Below are positions 34,584 through 43,757 of a stretch of 45,172 bases of DNA, piece after piece. Every line of letters begins with the position of its first letter. Within the stretch, counting starts at the first letter, position 1. Below the pieces are notes generated by a model. That model was not told the origin of the DNA and did not search any database. It saw only the letters and a list, made by a program, of their open reading frames with translations. Location: NCBI RefSeq assembly GCF_934772795.1, contig NZ_CAKVMR010000009.1, positions 1 to 45,172 on the forward strand, given 5' to 3'. This DNA is from an uncultured Holdemanella sp. GTDB taxonomy: Bacteria > Bacillota_I > Bacilli_A > Erysipelotrichales > Erysipelotrichaceae. Position numbers and translations under genes: made by a program.

Positions 34584-35441
34584 ATGGAAATCGAAAGTTT
34601 AAAATGTTTTGTGGTATTAAGTGATAAAAAGAAATTTACTGAAGCAGCCTTTGAATGTAATATGTCGCAAAGTACACTTTCAAAGAAAATCAAGAAAATG
34701 GAAAATGAATTGGGTGTGCAATTGTTCAATCGTACTATGCATGAAACGGTTTTAACTGTGGAAGGTGAAAAGTTTTACAAATATGCCAAGTCCATATTGA
34801 TGATGTATGATCGTGCATTAGTTGAATTGCAACCTAATACTATTCGCTTAGGCTGTATGAGTGTTTTGTCTCCATATCACATTCCTAAAATGTTGAGAGA
34901 TTTTTCTTTATCCCATCAACATCTAGAATTTCATATCAAAGAAAGCAGTGCTAGATATGCCATTGATCATATTGATGACTTTGACTTTATATTAATTCGA
35001 ACAGACTTATTAGATAAACCATCTGATTATGTCATATTTCCATTAATTGATGATGAACTATGCGTAGTTGTATCAACATTAAATCCATTATCTAAGCAGT
35101 CTGAAATTTATTTAAGTGATATAAAAGATGAAGCATTTATCTTCCCAGAAAAAGGATCGGGGGGATATGAAATCTTTTATGAAGCTTGTAAAAAAGCGGG
35201 ATTTGAACCAAATATTTCCATAGAAATGCCGCATACAAGCACGATGTTTAGCTTTGTAGAAGAAAATGTAGGTATTTCTCTTTCATTTAAAAAGGTATAT
35301 CAAGAATTTGAGAATCCAAAAATCAAAATGATTCCTTTAAAAGATGATTTGCATTATCCAATTGCTTTAGTGTATAAGAAAGGAAAAATCCTTCATCCTA
35401 TCAAAAAGGAGTTTATTGAGTATTGTAAAGAATACTTTTAA
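34584..35441 (+). CDS. LysR family transcriptional regulator
   Basis: About 285 residues. N-terminal winged HTH: ESLKCFVVLSDKKKFTEAAF, then ECNMSQSTLSKKIKKMENELGVQLFNR, the canonical LysR pattern. A periplasmic-binding-protein-like effector domain follows (IRLGCMSVLSPYHIP, DFILIRTDLLDKPSDYVIFPL). The effector is unknown. Start candidates are GTG 34575, ATG 34581 and ATG 34584; the last has the best spacing from AGGGTG. It is divergent from the membrane protein/dehydrogenase pair and shares the GCAAAC...GTTTGC operator region with it. Confidence 0.9.
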   Translation: MEIESLKCFVVLSDKKKFTEAAFECNMSQSTLSKKIKKMENELGVQLFNRTMHETVLTVEGEKFYKYAKSILMMYDRALVELQPNTIRLGCMSVLSPYHIPKMLRDFSLSHQHLEFHIKESSARYAIDHIDDFDFILIRTDLLDKPSDYVIFPLIDDELCVVVSTLNPLSKQSEIYLSDIKDEAFIFPEKGSGGYEIFYEACKKAGFEPNISIEMPHTSTMFSFVEENVGISLSFKKVYQEFENPKIKMIPLKDDLHYPIALVYKKGKILHPIKKEFIEYCKEYF

Positions 35442-35447
35442 AATTAT

Positions 35448-35461
35448 TGAAATCGTTTACA
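35448..35461. promoter_or_regulatory. cre box (CcpA) of the second beta-glucoside operon
   Basis: TGAAATCGTTTACA fits the cre consensus WTGNAANCGNWNNCW fully. It lies seven bases upstream of the -35 box. Confidence 0.7.
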
Positions 35462-35468
35462 AAAAGTG

Positions 35469-35497
35469 TTGACAACTTTTTGTGTATGCGCTATCAT
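35469..35497 (+). promoter_or_regulatory. Promoter of the second beta-glucoside operon
   Basis: TTGACA (35469-35474), 17-bp spacer, TATCAT (35492-35497): a near-consensus sigma-A promoter. Confidence 0.85.
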
Positions 35498-35529
35498 ATG
35501 GCTGTACAAATAAATAAGACATATATGTT

Positions 35530-35629
35530 GGTTTGTTACCCAAAGGATTTAGTGGGGCAATACCTTTAGAAAGCGATACTAATAGGTATATTAGTAGGAT
35601 AGGCTTTTTATAGGTGTTGCCTCTTTTTT
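35530..35629 (+). promoter_or_regulatory. Variant RAT and leader terminator
   Basis: GGTTTGTTACCC (35530-35541) and GGGGCAATACC (35554-35564) resemble the two halves of a RAT, but are six bases further apart than in LicT/BglG sites. GGCAATACCT (35556-35565) then pairs with AGGTGTTGCC (35612-35621), followed by TCTTTTTTG, a terminator. Inside it TACTAATA/TATTAGTA forms another hairpin. The arrangement predicts control by the antiterminator encoded at 37119. Confidence 0.7.
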
Positions 35630-35645
35630 GTTGAAAGGAGCTTAT

Positions 35646-37109
35646 ATGGCAGAATTTACAAAAGGCTTTTTATGGGGAGGAGCTACAGCGGACTTCCAAT
35701 ATGAAGGCGGCTTTAATGAAGGTGGAAAAGGGTTATCCACTCATGATTTTGAAACAGATGGATCTTTAGAAAAACCAAGAATGATCACATTAGAACTTGC
35801 AGATGGAACTAGAGGTGAAGTTCCTACTCGTGAAAGTTTCCCAGATGGAGCAGAAGCAAAGATTTATGATGATCAATATTATCCTAGTCATAAAGCAGTT
35901 GACTTCTATCATCACTATAAAGAAGATATTGCTTTAATGGGTGAGATGGGATTCAACGTATTCCGTTTCTCTATTTGTTGGCCTAGAATTTTCCCAACAG
36001 GAGATGAATTAGAACCAAATGAAGAAGGATTAAAATTCTATGATGATGTAATCACAGAACTTGAAAAATATAACATTCAACCATTGATTACAATTTGCCA
36101 CGATGAACTTCCAGATCATTTAGCAAGAAAATACGATGGTTGGTCAAGTCGTCATGTGATTGATTGTTATGTTCGATATGCAACAACAGTGTTAGAACGC
36201 TATAAAGGTCGTTGTAAATATTGGTTAACGTTTAATGAAATTAATGCAGTAAATGGATATGCACAAATTGGAACGCACAAGCAAGATGAACAAACAGTTT
36301 ATCAAGCTAAACACCATATGTTTGTGGCAAGTGCAAAAGTTGTTAAGATTGCACATGAAATTGATCCTGAAAACATGGTTGGTACAATGTATGCATTATC
36401 TCAAATGTATCCAAAAACATGTGATCCACAAGACATCATGGCAAGTTATATGAAACGTCGTAACAACTTATGGTTCATTGATATTATGGCTCGTGGTTAC
36501 TATCCTAACTTTACAGATCAGTTCTTTGAAGAACGTGGTGTAAAACTAGTAAAAGAACCAGGCGATGATGAAATATTACGTGAAGGAACATTAGATATGG
36601 TAACATTTAGTTACTATAGATCAATGACAATTTCTAAAGATACAAAATTAACTTGGGCAATGGGCTTACTTGGAGGAGATCCAAACCCATATTTAGAAAG
36701 CACAAAATGGGGATGGCCAATTGATCCAATTGGACTTCGTTATACATTAAATGAATTATATGATCGCTACCAAAAACCATTATTCGTGGTTGAAAATGGT
36801 TTAGGAGAAATCGATGTCAAAGAAGCAGATGGAACTGTAAATGATGATTATCGAATTAAATATTTGGCTCAACATTTCGAAGAAATGAAAAAGGCTGTTA
36901 ACATTGATAAAGTGCCAGTTCTTGGTTACACAATGTGGGGAAATACAGATTTAGTTTCACTAAGTACAGGTGAAATGAAAAAACGTTATGGTTTCGTTTA
37001 TGTAGACCTAGACGACAAGGGAAATGGAACAGGAGAGAGAAGCAAGAAAAAATCATTTGAGTGGATGAAGAAAGTTTGTCACACAAATGGTGGAGATCTT
37101 AGCTACTAA
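35646..37109 (+). CDS. GH1 phospho-beta-glucosidase (first of three in operon)
   Basis: 487 residues, GH1. KGFLWGGATADFQYEGGFNE is the N-terminal signature; acid/base E198 in LTFNEINA, nucleophile E383 in VVENGLG, and MKKRYGFVYVDLDD near the end. An extra acidic insertion (residues about 28-75, DFETDGSLEKPRMITLELAD) is not found in the first GH1 at 18047. ATG 35646 follows AAAGGAG by eight bases. As the first gene after the RAT/terminator leader it should be the most strongly expressed glucosidase of this operon. Confidence 0.9.
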   Translation: MAEFTKGFLWGGATADFQYEGGFNEGGKGLSTHDFETDGSLEKPRMITLELADGTRGEVPTRESFPDGAEAKIYDDQYYPSHKAVDFYHHYKEDIALMGEMGFNVFRFSICWPRIFPTGDELEPNEEGLKFYDDVITELEKYNIQPLITICHDELPDHLARKYDGWSSRHVIDCYVRYATTVLERYKGRCKYWLTFNEINAVNGYAQIGTHKQDEQTVYQAKHHMFVASAKVVKIAHEIDPENMVGTMYALSQMYPKTCDPQDIMASYMKRRNNLWFIDIMARGYYPNFTDQFFEERGVKLVKEPGDDEILREGTLDMVTFSYYRSMTISKDTKLTWAMGLLGGDPNPYLESTKWGWPIDPIGLRYTLNELYDRYQKPLFVVENGLGEIDVKEADGTVNDDYRIKYLAQHFEEMKKAVNIDKVPVLGYTMWGNTDLVSLSTGEMKKRYGFVYVDLDDKGNGTGERSKKKSFEWMKKVCHTNGGDLSY

Positions 37110-37118
37110 GAAGAGGTT

Positions 37119-37964
37119 ATGATAAAGCAATATTATGTAATAAAGAAAGTTTTAAATAACAACGTTGTCATTTCTGAAAATGAAGATAAAAAAGAAATTA
37201 TCATCATGGGTTCAGGAATTGGATTTGGAAAACATGTACATGATTTAGTCGACTCTAAAAAAATCTATAAAATTTACGAATTACGTAATAATGCTTACAA
37301 AAACCGTTTTGAAAGCTTAGTGGAGGAAATTCCATTTGAATGTTTCCAATTAACAGAAAACATTATTGCGTATGCGCAAGAAGAATTACATCAGCAATTC
37401 AAAGACGGATTGGTTTTAAGCCTAGCTGATCACATTCATTTTGCGGTTACACAAATAAAAAATCACGAGACAAGAGTTACTTTGTCTTTAGAAGAAATTA
37501 AATTATTCTACAAAGATGAATACAAAGTCGCAAAACATGCAGTTCAAATGATTAATGAATTTTATCATATTGAACTAGATATGACAGAAGCGGCAAGTAT
37601 TGCATTCCATTTTATAAATGGAAATGTAAATCAAAATGAAGAAGATATCAATATTATTCTAAGTGGAACCAAAACCATTTTAGGAATTATTGAAAGTACA
37701 TTAGGTATTGAATTAAATGAATCAAAACCAGGCTTCTATCGTTTAGTGATTCATCTTAAGTATTTTATTAAGCGAGTCATTATTGAAAAACAAGAATGCA
37801 AAGATCAATTTGATGCAGCATTCTTCAATGAGAATGATGAGCGATTTAAGGTTATTAAAAAATGTTTGGATAATATTGAGTCTTATCTCTATGAAACATA
37901 TTCATACAAGTTAGATTCAGCAGAAAGACTTTATTTAACTATCCACATTACTAGAATTCTATAA
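37119..37964 (+). CDS. BglG/LicT family transcription antiterminator
   Basis: 281 residues: CAT RNA-binding domain (VIKKVLNNNVVISENE, IIIMGSGIGFGK) and two PRDs with histidines in LADHIHFAV, AKHAVQMIN, VIHLKYFI and LTIHITRI. It should bind the variant RAT at 35530 and allow read-through. It is less similar to the first antiterminator (17192) in the RNA-binding domain, matching the different leader sequence. It lies between the first GH1 and the EIIBC gene, 9 and 15 bp from them. Confidence 0.9.
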   Translation: MIKQYYVIKKVLNNNVVISENEDKKEIIIMGSGIGFGKHVHDLVDSKKIYKIYELRNNAYKNRFESLVEEIPFECFQLTENIIAYAQEELHQQFKDGLVLSLADHIHFAVTQIKNHETRVTLSLEEIKLFYKDEYKVAKHAVQMINEFYHIELDMTEAASIAFHFINGNVNQNEEDINIILSGTKTILGIIESTLGIELNESKPGFYRLVIHLKYFIKRVIIEKQECKDQFDAAFFNENDERFKVIKKCLDNIESYLYETYSYKLDSAERLYLTIHITRIL

Positions 37965-37979
37965 GGAGAGAAAAATAAA

Positions 37980-39371
37980 ATGGCAAAAATAGATGCAAAA
38001 GCCGTTGCACAAGAGATTGTACAACATGTCGGCGGACCAGAAAACGTAAATTCAGTTGCTCACTGTATGACAAGAGCACGTTTCGTATTAAAAAATGTAA
38101 ATAAAGCAGATCAAGAAGCTTTAAAAAATATTAAAGGAGTTATAGGAGTTATTTACTCTGGTGGACAATTACAAGTTATCTTAGGAGCAAATTTATTACC
38201 TGTATATGAAGAAATTGTTAAACAAAACAACTTCACACAGGGCGCTGTTGTCGATGAAAACTTAGATGATGGACCAAAAGAAAAACAAAGCATTCCACAA
38301 ATTGTATTAGGATATGTACAAGCAAGTGTTACACCATTAGTTCCAGGTTTAGTCGCTGGTGGTATCTTAAAAGTTATCTTAATGTTGTTGCCATACGCAA
38401 TGCCTAGCTTTGCAGGATCAACAACAAGTATGGTATTAGGCTGGATTGCCAACGCTCCATTCTACTTCATGCCTATATTCGTAGCTTATGGTGCTGCTAA
38501 AAAATTAGGTGGAACTGAAATTTATGCAATGTTAGTTACTGCTGCTTTACTTACTACAGAATGGGTAACTGCAGTCGGAGAAGGAACTGCTATCACATTA
38601 TTTGGTATTCCATGTCGTGCTATTACTTATAATGGACAATTACTTCCTGCCTTGTTAATCCCAATCGCTGCTTACTATATTGAAAAGGGATTGAATAAAG
38701 TGATTCCAGGAATCTTAAAATCATTATTAGTAGGTTCATTAACAATCCTTGTTACTGGTGCATTAGCATTTACAGTATTAGGTCCTGCTGGACGTTTCCT
38801 AGGTGATGCAATCAGTTATGTATTCTTGTTCTTAGGTGATCATGTTCCATTTATTGCAGTTGCTGCTTTAGCTGCATGTCTTCCATGGATGATCATGGCT
38901 GGAATGCACACTGCATTATCTCCATTCATGATTCAAAATATGGATACTATTGGTTATGATGCTGTAATTCGTCCTGCATTCGTATTACACAACGTTGCAG
39001 AAGGTGGAGCTTGTTTAGGTGTAGCTTTACGTACTAAAGATAAAGAATTTAGATCAGAATGTTTATCATTGGCAGTTGGTGCCATTGTTGCTGGAGTTAC
39101 TGAACCAGCTATCTATGGATGTAACTTAAAATATAAAAAACCAATGTATGGAGTAATGGGTGGTGCTGCTATCGGTGGTATTGTTGCTTCATTATTAGGA
39201 GCTAGAGCATTTGTATTTGGATATTCAAACATATTAGCTGTTGCTCCAATGTTCTTATCAACTGCTTGGGCAATGTTTATCGGTGTTGCTGTGGCAATCG
39301 TTGCAGCTGCTATTATCACTTATGTTTTAGGAATTGATGAAGGTCCTATTAAAGCAGCAAAAAGAAAATAA
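37980..39371 (+). CDS. PTS beta-glucoside-type EIIBC component
   Basis: 463 residues. IIB phosphocysteine C29 in VAHCMTRARFVL, then IIC with about ten membrane helices from residue 105 (VTPLVPGLVAGGILKV) and the VAGVTEPAIYGCNLK motif. The IIA domain that ends the EIIBCA at 19470 is missing; the protein stops after the last membrane span. A separate EIIA gene lies at 40304. An AAGGAGAG site precedes the start. A strong terminator follows immediately. Confidence 0.92.
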   Translation: MAKIDAKAVAQEIVQHVGGPENVNSVAHCMTRARFVLKNVNKADQEALKNIKGVIGVIYSGGQLQVILGANLLPVYEEIVKQNNFTQGAVVDENLDDGPKEKQSIPQIVLGYVQASVTPLVPGLVAGGILKVILMLLPYAMPSFAGSTTSMVLGWIANAPFYFMPIFVAYGAAKKLGGTEIYAMLVTAALLTTEWVTAVGEGTAITLFGIPCRAITYNGQLLPALLIPIAAYYIEKGLNKVIPGILKSLLVGSLTILVTGALAFTVLGPAGRFLGDAISYVFLFLGDHVPFIAVAALAACLPWMIMAGMHTALSPFMIQNMDTIGYDAVIRPAFVLHNVAEGGACLGVALRTKDKEFRSECLSLAVGAIVAGVTEPAIYGCNLKYKKPMYGVMGGAAIGGIVASLLGARAFVFGYSNILAVAPMFLSTAWAMFIGVAVAIVAAAIITYVLGIDEGPIKAAKRK

Positions 39372-39384
39372 TTAAAAGTTTTCT

Positions 39385-39412
39385 CCCAGCTGCTTAACCA
39401 GCTGGGTTTTTT
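39385..39412 (+). terminator. Internal terminator of the second beta-glucoside operon
   Basis: CCCAGCTG (39385-39392), loop CTTAAC, CAGCTGGG (39399-39406), T6. Its strength would lower expression of the five downstream genes. Confidence 0.85.
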
Positions 39413-39435
39413 GTAGATGGATGAAGGGAGAAGTT

Positions 39436-40284
39436 ATGATTAAACTCATTGCGAGCGATTTAGATGGAACTCTATTAGATGAGCCAAATCGAATTTCAAA
39501 AATCAACTTAGATGCAATTGAATATGCATATCAAAAAGGAGCTAAATTTTGTTTTTCAACAGGTAGAGATTTACAAAGCGTAAAAGATATTACTTGTTTA
39601 TTAAAACATAAACCAGTGTTATTGCTTGGTAATGGTTCTGAAGTTTATGATGAAGATGAAAATCTAGTGTTTCAAAATTTCTTTAATAATAAGTATCTTG
39701 AAGAAGTATGTGAAATCATGAATGAACATGATGTTCCACACATGATTTTCACTACTGATGGGTTCTATACAACAACAGATCCAGTAGAGGTACGACAAAG
39801 GTTTATTGAAAGAATAGGGAAAATAAGAAATCAAGAAATGGCACATATTTTCGCAACAAATATGGATAAGCCTTGTAATAATTTAGTTCAAATTGAAGAT
39901 ATAAAAGAATTTGCGAAAACAAAGAAAATTTTAAAAGTTGAAGGATTCCATTATAACTCAAAGCCCGTGGAAGATGTAAAGAAAGTCTTAGAAAAATTTA
40001 CAGAACTGTCCCATCTATCTACAGGAAAAAACAATGTAGAAGTTACGAATTTGACAGCCACAAAAGGACTTGCTTTAAAACGATATTGCGAGTATGCCAA
40101 TATTAAAGAAGATGAAGTTATGGTTATGGGTGATTCACACAACGATTTAAGTATGTTTGAATTTTTTAAATATAGTTTTGCACCAGAAAACAGCATTCAA
40201 GAAATTAAAGATCATGCATACAAAGTAGTAAAAAGCTGTGATGAACATGGAGTAAGTCAGGCTATATATGAATTTATAAAGTAA
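39436..40284 (+). CDS. HAD superfamily (Cof-type, class IIB) phosphatase
   Basis: 282 residues. Motif I IASDLDGTLLD (nucleophile and acid aspartates), motif II FSTGRD, motif III lysine in LTATKGLALKRY, motif IV VMGDSHNDLSMFEF. Cof-type enzymes dephosphorylate sugar phosphates, nucleotides or cofactors in the cytoplasm. In a beta-glucoside operon it may remove phosphate from a sugar or from an aglycone-like compound, but this is only context. ATG 39436 follows GAAGGGAG. Its nearest partner downstream is the EIIA gene (19 bp). Confidence 0.85.
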   Translation: MIKLIASDLDGTLLDEPNRISKINLDAIEYAYQKGAKFCFSTGRDLQSVKDITCLLKHKPVLLLGNGSEVYDEDENLVFQNFFNNKYLEEVCEIMNEHDVPHMIFTTDGFYTTTDPVEVRQRFIERIGKIRNQEMAHIFATNMDKPCNNLVQIEDIKEFAKTKKILKVEGFHYNSKPVEDVKKVLEKFTELSHLSTGKNNVEVTNLTATKGLALKRYCEYANIKEDEVMVMGDSHNDLSMFEFFKYSFAPENSIQEIKDHAYKVVKSCDEHGVSQAIYEFIK

Positions 40285-40303
40285 ACATAAGGAGGAATAT
40301 ATT

Positions 40304-40795
40304 ATGTTATCAATTTTTAAAAGAAAAGAAAAAGAAGTGAATACTGTAGTGTGTTCAGATGATGAATTTGTTGCAGTTGCTAATGGTACATTAGTACCTT
40401 TAGAAAGTGTGAGTGATCCTGCTTTCGCATCAAAAATGATGGGGGATGGCATCGCAATTGAATTAAGCGAAGGTACAATATGTGCACCATGCAACGGAAC
40501 TTTAGATGTAGCATATCCAACAGGACATGCATTTGGAATTACACGTAATGACGGAGTAGGAATGATCATTCACATTGGAGTAAATACAGTAGAAAGTAAT
40601 GGTAAAGGTTTTGAAGTGTTGGCTAACCAAGGACAAATTGTAAAAGCGGGAGATCCACTTGTTAAAGTTGATTTGAAAACATTAAGTAAAAAATATGATA
40701 TGGTCACAATGTTGATTGTTACAGATCCAAATGAAAAAGAAATTTCATTTATTGATTGTCAAGAAGTAAAGAAAGGTCAAGTTATTAGTAAATAG
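40304..40795 (+). CDS. PTS glucose/beta-glucoside-type EIIA component (stand-alone)
   Basis: 163 residues of the Crr-like EIIA fold: GTLVPLESVSDPAFASKMMG and DGIAIE at the start, CAPCNGTLDVAYPTGHAFGI with the first active-site histidine, and GMIIHIGVNTV with phosphohistidine H90. It supplies the IIA function that is absent from the EIIBC at 37980. A short basic N-terminus (LSIFKRKEKE) precedes the domain. The start has TAAGGAGGAATATT. It directly precedes the second GH1 gene (9 bp). Confidence 0.93.
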   Translation: MLSIFKRKEKEVNTVVCSDDEFVAVANGTLVPLESVSDPAFASKMMGDGIAIELSEGTICAPCNGTLDVAYPTGHAFGITRNDGVGMIIHIGVNTVESNGKGFEVLANQGQIVKAGDPLVKVDLKTLSKKYDMVTMLIVTDPNEKEISFIDCQEVKKGQVISK

Positions 40796-40804
40796 GTGAA
40801 GAGT

Positions 40805-42268
40805 ATGAGTTTTCCAAAAGATTTTTTATGGGGCGGAGCTGTTGCCGCAAACCAATTAGAAGGTGCATATTTAGAGGCTGGTAAACAATTAAATGTTACA
40901 GATGTGATGGTAGGTATTATTGGAAATCCAGATTTGAAATATGATGAACAAACAAATAAATGGGTTCCAGATTTTAAAGAAGATAAAGTATATTTGTCTC
41001 ATGATGGAATTGATTTCTACCATCGTTACAAAGAAGATTTGGCCTATATGGCTCAAATGGGATTTAAAGCCTTTAGAACAAGTATTTCATGGGGACGTAT
41101 CTTTCCAAATGGAGATGAATTAGAACCAAATGAAGCAGGATTACAATTCTATGATGATTTATTTGATGAAATGATCCGTTTGGGAATGGAACCAGTTATT
41201 ACTCTTTCTCACTATGAAACACCATTACATTTATTAACTGAATACGGTGGATGGTTAAATGAAAAATTGATTGAATACTGGATGAATTATGTAAAAGTTG
41301 TATTCAATCGTTATAAGGGAAAAGTTAAATATTGGATGACATTTAATGAAATCAATAACATATTTAGAATGCCATTTGCAGCAGGTGGTGTGTTGAAAAC
41401 AACTCCAAATGCAAAAGGAATTCCTAATGCGGATTTAACAGATGCTGAATTGTATCAAGCGGCACATTATATTTTTGTTGCAAACGCAAAGACAGTAGAA
41501 TTGTGTCATGAAATTGATCCACAGGCAAAAATTGGATGTATGTTATCGTTATCAAGTATGGCTACTTATCCATATAGTTGTAATCCGGATGATGTATTTG
41601 GTGCTTTACAATTCCAACGCAAACAAAAATTATTCTTAGATGTAATGTGTAAAGGATATTATCCAGGCTATGTAAAACGTATTTGGAATGAACAAAACTG
41701 TACACCAGTTATGAAAGATGAAGATTTAGAAGTAATTAAAAACAATACAGTTGATTATATTGCGTTTAGTTATTATCGTAGTGCTGTATATAAATCAGAT
41801 GGTTCTATTACTGTAGATACAGGTGGAGCTGCTGGTGTTGAAAATCCATATTTGGAAGGAACATCACCAGAACCATGGCGCTGGCCTATTGATCCAAAAG
41901 GTATTCGTTATGTATGTAATATTTTAACAGATGAATATAATTTGCCATTATTCATTGTAGAAAATGGTATTGGATTAGATGAAAATTTGGATTCTGAAGG
42001 TAAAATTCATGATGATTTTAGAAAAAAATATGTAAAAGATCACCTTGTTCAAATTGAAGAAGCCATTAAAGATGGTTGTGATGTAATGGGATACTTGTAT
42101 TGGGGACCTATTGATGTTGTAAGTGCTGGTACAGGTGAAATGCGTAAACGTTATGGATTTGTTTATGTAGATCGTTTCAATGATGGTACAGGAACATTAG
42201 AAAGAAGTAAAAAAGATTCTTTTGAATGGTTCAAAAAAGTAATTGAAACAAATGGTGAAGAGTTGTAG
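40805..42268 (+). CDS. GH1 phospho-beta-glucosidase (second of three)
   Basis: 487 residues. FPKDFLWGGAVAANQLEGAY, acid/base glutamate in MTFNEINN, nucleophile in IVENGIG, KRYGFVYVDR near the end. Between residues 28 and 70 it has an insertion (VGIIGNPDLKYDEQTNKWVP) not shared with its neighbours. Together with the other GH1s it widens the range of phospho-glucosides cleaved. ATG 40805 is preferred over GTG 40796, with AGGTGA six bases upstream, right at the EIIA stop. Confidence 0.9.
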   Translation: MSFPKDFLWGGAVAANQLEGAYLEAGKQLNVTDVMVGIIGNPDLKYDEQTNKWVPDFKEDKVYLSHDGIDFYHRYKEDLAYMAQMGFKAFRTSISWGRIFPNGDELEPNEAGLQFYDDLFDEMIRLGMEPVITLSHYETPLHLLTEYGGWLNEKLIEYWMNYVKVVFNRYKGKVKYWMTFNEINNIFRMPFAAGGVLKTTPNAKGIPNADLTDAELYQAAHYIFVANAKTVELCHEIDPQAKIGCMLSLSSMATYPYSCNPDDVFGALQFQRKQKLFLDVMCKGYYPGYVKRIWNEQNCTPVMKDEDLEVIKNNTVDYIAFSYYRSAVYKSDGSITVDTGGAAGVENPYLEGTSPEPWRWPIDPKGIRYVCNILTDEYNLPLFIVENGIGLDENLDSEGKIHDDFRKKYVKDHLVQIEEAIKDGCDVMGYLYWGPIDVVSAGTGEMRKRYGFVYVDRFNDGTGTLERSKKDSFEWFKKVIETNGEEL

Positions 42269-42278
42269 GAGGACGAAC

Positions 42279-43757
42279 ATGAAGTTTCCTGAAGGCTTTT
42301 TATGGGGAGGCGCTACAGCTGCCAACCAATATGAAGGTGGTTGGAATGAAGGCGGAAAAGGCTGGAGTGTTTCCGATTGTGCTAAAGCACATTTTGATAC
42401 AAGTGTAACTAATTATGCCGCACATAATGAAATTACGAGTGAAGAAATTCAGTATGCGATGGAACATCCTGAAGACATGGTGAATTATCCAAAACGTCAT
42501 GGAAGTGATTTTTATCACCACTATAAAGAAGATATTGCTTTAATGGCAGAAATGGGATTTAAAGTATTCCGTATGAGTATTGCGTGGTCTAGAATTTATC
42601 CAAATGGAGATGATTTAGAGCCAAATGAAGAAGGATTACAATTTTACGACAATGTATTCGATGAATGTAAAAAATATGGCATAGAACCATTGGTGACTAT
42701 GTCTCATTATGAACCACCATTAAATTTAGTGTTGAAATATAATTGTTGGTATAACCGAAAAACAATTGATTTCTTCTGTAAGTTTGTAGAAACAATCTGT
42801 ACGCGATATAAAGATAAAGTGAAATATTGGCTTACTTTTAATGAAGTAGACAGTATGATTCGCCATCCATATACAACAGGTGGTTTGATTCGTGATCGAT
42901 TTAAGGATAAGAATTTTGAAGAAGTTATTTTCCAATCTATGCACCATCAATTTGTAGCAAGTGCCTTGGCCACAAAAATTTGTCATGAAATTATTCCAGG
43001 TTCTCAAGTTGGATGTATGCTTACAAAACTAACATATTATCCATATTCTTGTCGCCCTGAAGATGTATTGGAAATGCAACAAAAGATGCGCTCTATTTAT
43101 TGCTATAGTGATACACAAGTGTTTGGAGAGTATCCAGCATATTTATTAGCGCGTTTTAAAAATCATGGTCTTCATATTGTGATGGAAGATAATGATCTTG
43201 AAGTCATGAAAAAATATCCTGTTGATTTTATTTCATTCTCTTATTACATGTCTAGCTGTGTCGCAAAAAATACAGAAGGACTTGATACAACAGAAGGAAA
43301 TACTGTAACCGCAATTAAGAATCCTTACTTGCCTTCAAGTGAATGGGGTTGGCAAATTGATCCGATTGGATTACGAATCTCGTTAGTTGATTTATATGAT
43401 CGCTATAGAAAACCATTATTCATTGTTGAAAATGGCCTAGGGGCTAAAGAAGAATTAATTCCAGATGGAAAGGGTTCTTATACAGTAAATGATGATTATC
43501 ATATAGAGTATTATAAAGCGCATTTTAAAGCTATGTATGATGCGATTCATGAAGATGGGGTCGAATTATTAGGATATACATCATGGGCATGTATAGATTT
43601 AGTGAGTGAAAGCACAAAACAAATGTCTAAGCGATACGGATTTGTATATGTTGATGCTGATGATTATGGAAATGGTACTTATAATCGATATAGGAAAAAG
43701 TCTTTCTATTGGTATAAACATGTTATTGAAACAAATGGAGAATGTTTGTCTGAATAA
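42279..43757 (+). CDS. GH1 phospho-beta-glucosidase (third of three)
   Basis: 492 residues. FPEGFLWGGATAANQYEGGW, acid/base glutamate in LTFNEVDS, nucleophile in IVENGLG, SKRYGFVYVDAD at the end. The acid/base motif is TFNEVDS rather than TFNEIN, so the residue after the glutamate that shapes the active site differs from the other copies. ATG 42279 follows AGGAGG by six bases. Its TAA overlaps the ATG of the transporter gene (TAATG), indicating translational coupling. Confidence 0.9.
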   Translation: MKFPEGFLWGGATAANQYEGGWNEGGKGWSVSDCAKAHFDTSVTNYAAHNEITSEEIQYAMEHPEDMVNYPKRHGSDFYHHYKEDIALMAEMGFKVFRMSIAWSRIYPNGDDLEPNEEGLQFYDNVFDECKKYGIEPLVTMSHYEPPLNLVLKYNCWYNRKTIDFFCKFVETICTRYKDKVKYWLTFNEVDSMIRHPYTTGGLIRDRFKDKNFEEVIFQSMHHQFVASALATKICHEIIPGSQVGCMLTKLTYYPYSCRPEDVLEMQQKMRSIYCYSDTQVFGEYPAYLLARFKNHGLHIVMEDNDLEVMKKYPVDFISFSYYMSSCVAKNTEGLDTTEGNTVTAIKNPYLPSSEWGWQIDPIGLRISLVDLYDRYRKPLFIVENGLGAKEELIPDGKGSYTVNDDYHIEYYKAHFKAMYDAIHEDGVELLGYTSWACIDLVSESTKQMSKRYGFVYVDADDYGNGTYNRYRKKSFYWYKHVIETNGECLSE

